This document shows, in pieces, positions 5,706 through 5,934 of a DNA stretch of 5,934 nt. The stretch lies in assembly GCA_902496005.1 (NCBI GenBank), contig CABUZI010000102.1, positions 1-5,934 of the forward strand, given 5' to 3'. The notes below the pieces were generated by a model, which ran no database searches, was not told the DNA's origin, and was given only the letters and a program-made list of their open reading frames with translations. Each line of letters begins with the position of its first letter. Position 1 is the first letter of the stretch. Both the position numbers and the translations under genes were made by a program. Source of the stretch: an uncultured Collinsella sp. (lineage in GTDB: Bacteria; Actinomycetota; Coriobacteriia; Coriobacteriales; Coriobacteriaceae).

Positions 5706-5934
5706 CGTCCTCATCCCCTTCCGCGGAGAGCTGGGGCTGGGCTCCGCCCAGGCCGAGCAGGTCGAACTTGTCGATGCCGATGATGATGGCGATCAGGGCG
5801 ACGCCCAGGACGGGCACGTTGGCGTAGGAGCACAGCAGGAAGCCCAGGAAGTAGAAGGGCACGAGCTGCTTGGTGAGCACCAGGCGGCCGAGCATGGCGA
5901 AGCCCATGGCCGGCAGGATGTTGGCGGCAACGCC
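5695..5934 (-). CDS. PTS mannose/fructose/sorbose-family IIC component, C-terminal fragment (5' end outside window)
   Basis: Only the last 79 residues are present. They begin GVAANILPAMGFAMLGRL, the typical C-terminal block of mannose-family EIIC, followed by two hydrophobic helices (LVPFYFLGFLL and VPVLGVALIAIIIGI). The chain ends in a polar, acidic tail rich in Asp and Glu (EGDEDDDF), presumably cytoplasmic. The stop codon lies inside the start region of the IID gene, in a different frame, so the two subunits are made from one message. IIA and IIB genes would be expected further right, outside the window. Confidence 0.9.
   Translation of the reverse strand, partial: GVAANILPAMGFAMLGRLVLTKQLVPFYFLGFLLCSYANVPVLGVALIAIIIGIDKFDLLGLGGAQPQLSAEGDEDDDF

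Noticed and set aside
4857..5783. Plus-strand open frame (308 codons) opposite PTS IID and IIC
   Set aside because: Same codon-bias artefact; His/Ala/Asp/Gly-rich translation without a recognisable fold, and it crosses two real genes.
1..5934. CRISPR array, tRNA, rRNA, transposase or phage genes
   Set aside because: No regularly spaced repeats, RNA-gene signatures or mobile-element proteins were seen on either strand.

Overview
The window looks like chromosomal DNA from a high-GC Gram-positive gut bacterium, most plausibly a Collinsella-like member of the Coriobacteriia. That call is an inference from the GC-rich third codon positions, the AGGAGG-type ribosome binding sites, the mannose-family PTS and the fused HisZ-HisG protein; no rRNA or other marker is present to confirm it. 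All six genes lie on the minus strand, so transcription runs from the right edge to the left edge.

In order of transcription: (1) the C-terminal end of a mannose-family PTS IIC subunit (5695-5934, start outside the window), overlapping by 11 bp (2) the complete IID subunit (4881-5705); (3) after a perfect 14-bp hairpin, a 12-helix MFS transporter (3574-4788); (4) after a 170-bp gap with a good promoter and three copies of a TGGTAT-type box, a two-domain SIS protein of the FrlB/FraB Amadori-product deglycase family (2342-3403); (5) after a second hairpin, a TIM-barrel sugar isomerase/epimerase resembling FrlC (1432-2268); (6) after a third hairpin, a HisZ domain continuous in one frame with the start of a short-form HisG (1-1261, cut by the window edge).

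The middle of the window reads as part of a catabolic locus for a glycated amine (fructoselysine, glucoselysine, psicoselysine or a similar Amadori compound). The PTS would import and phosphorylate the sugar moiety, which would explain why no FrlD-type kinase is seen here. The FrlB-like deglycase would split the phosphorylated compound into a hexose phosphate and the free amine, and the FrlC-like epimerase would bring in a C3-epimeric substrate. The MFS protein might export the released amine or import an unphosphorylated substrate; its role is open. The PTS and deglycase genes have almost exclusively G/C-ending codons, unlike the MFS, epimerase and his genes, which suggests high expression. 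hisZG begins an unrelated anabolic function, the first step of histidine synthesis.

The points most worth a second look are the HisZ-HisG fusion, the conserved deglycase catalytic pair (E238/H254) next to a FrlC-like epimerase in a PTS context, the operator-like boxes around the deglycase promoter, and the hairpins that sit just upstream of three of the start codons.
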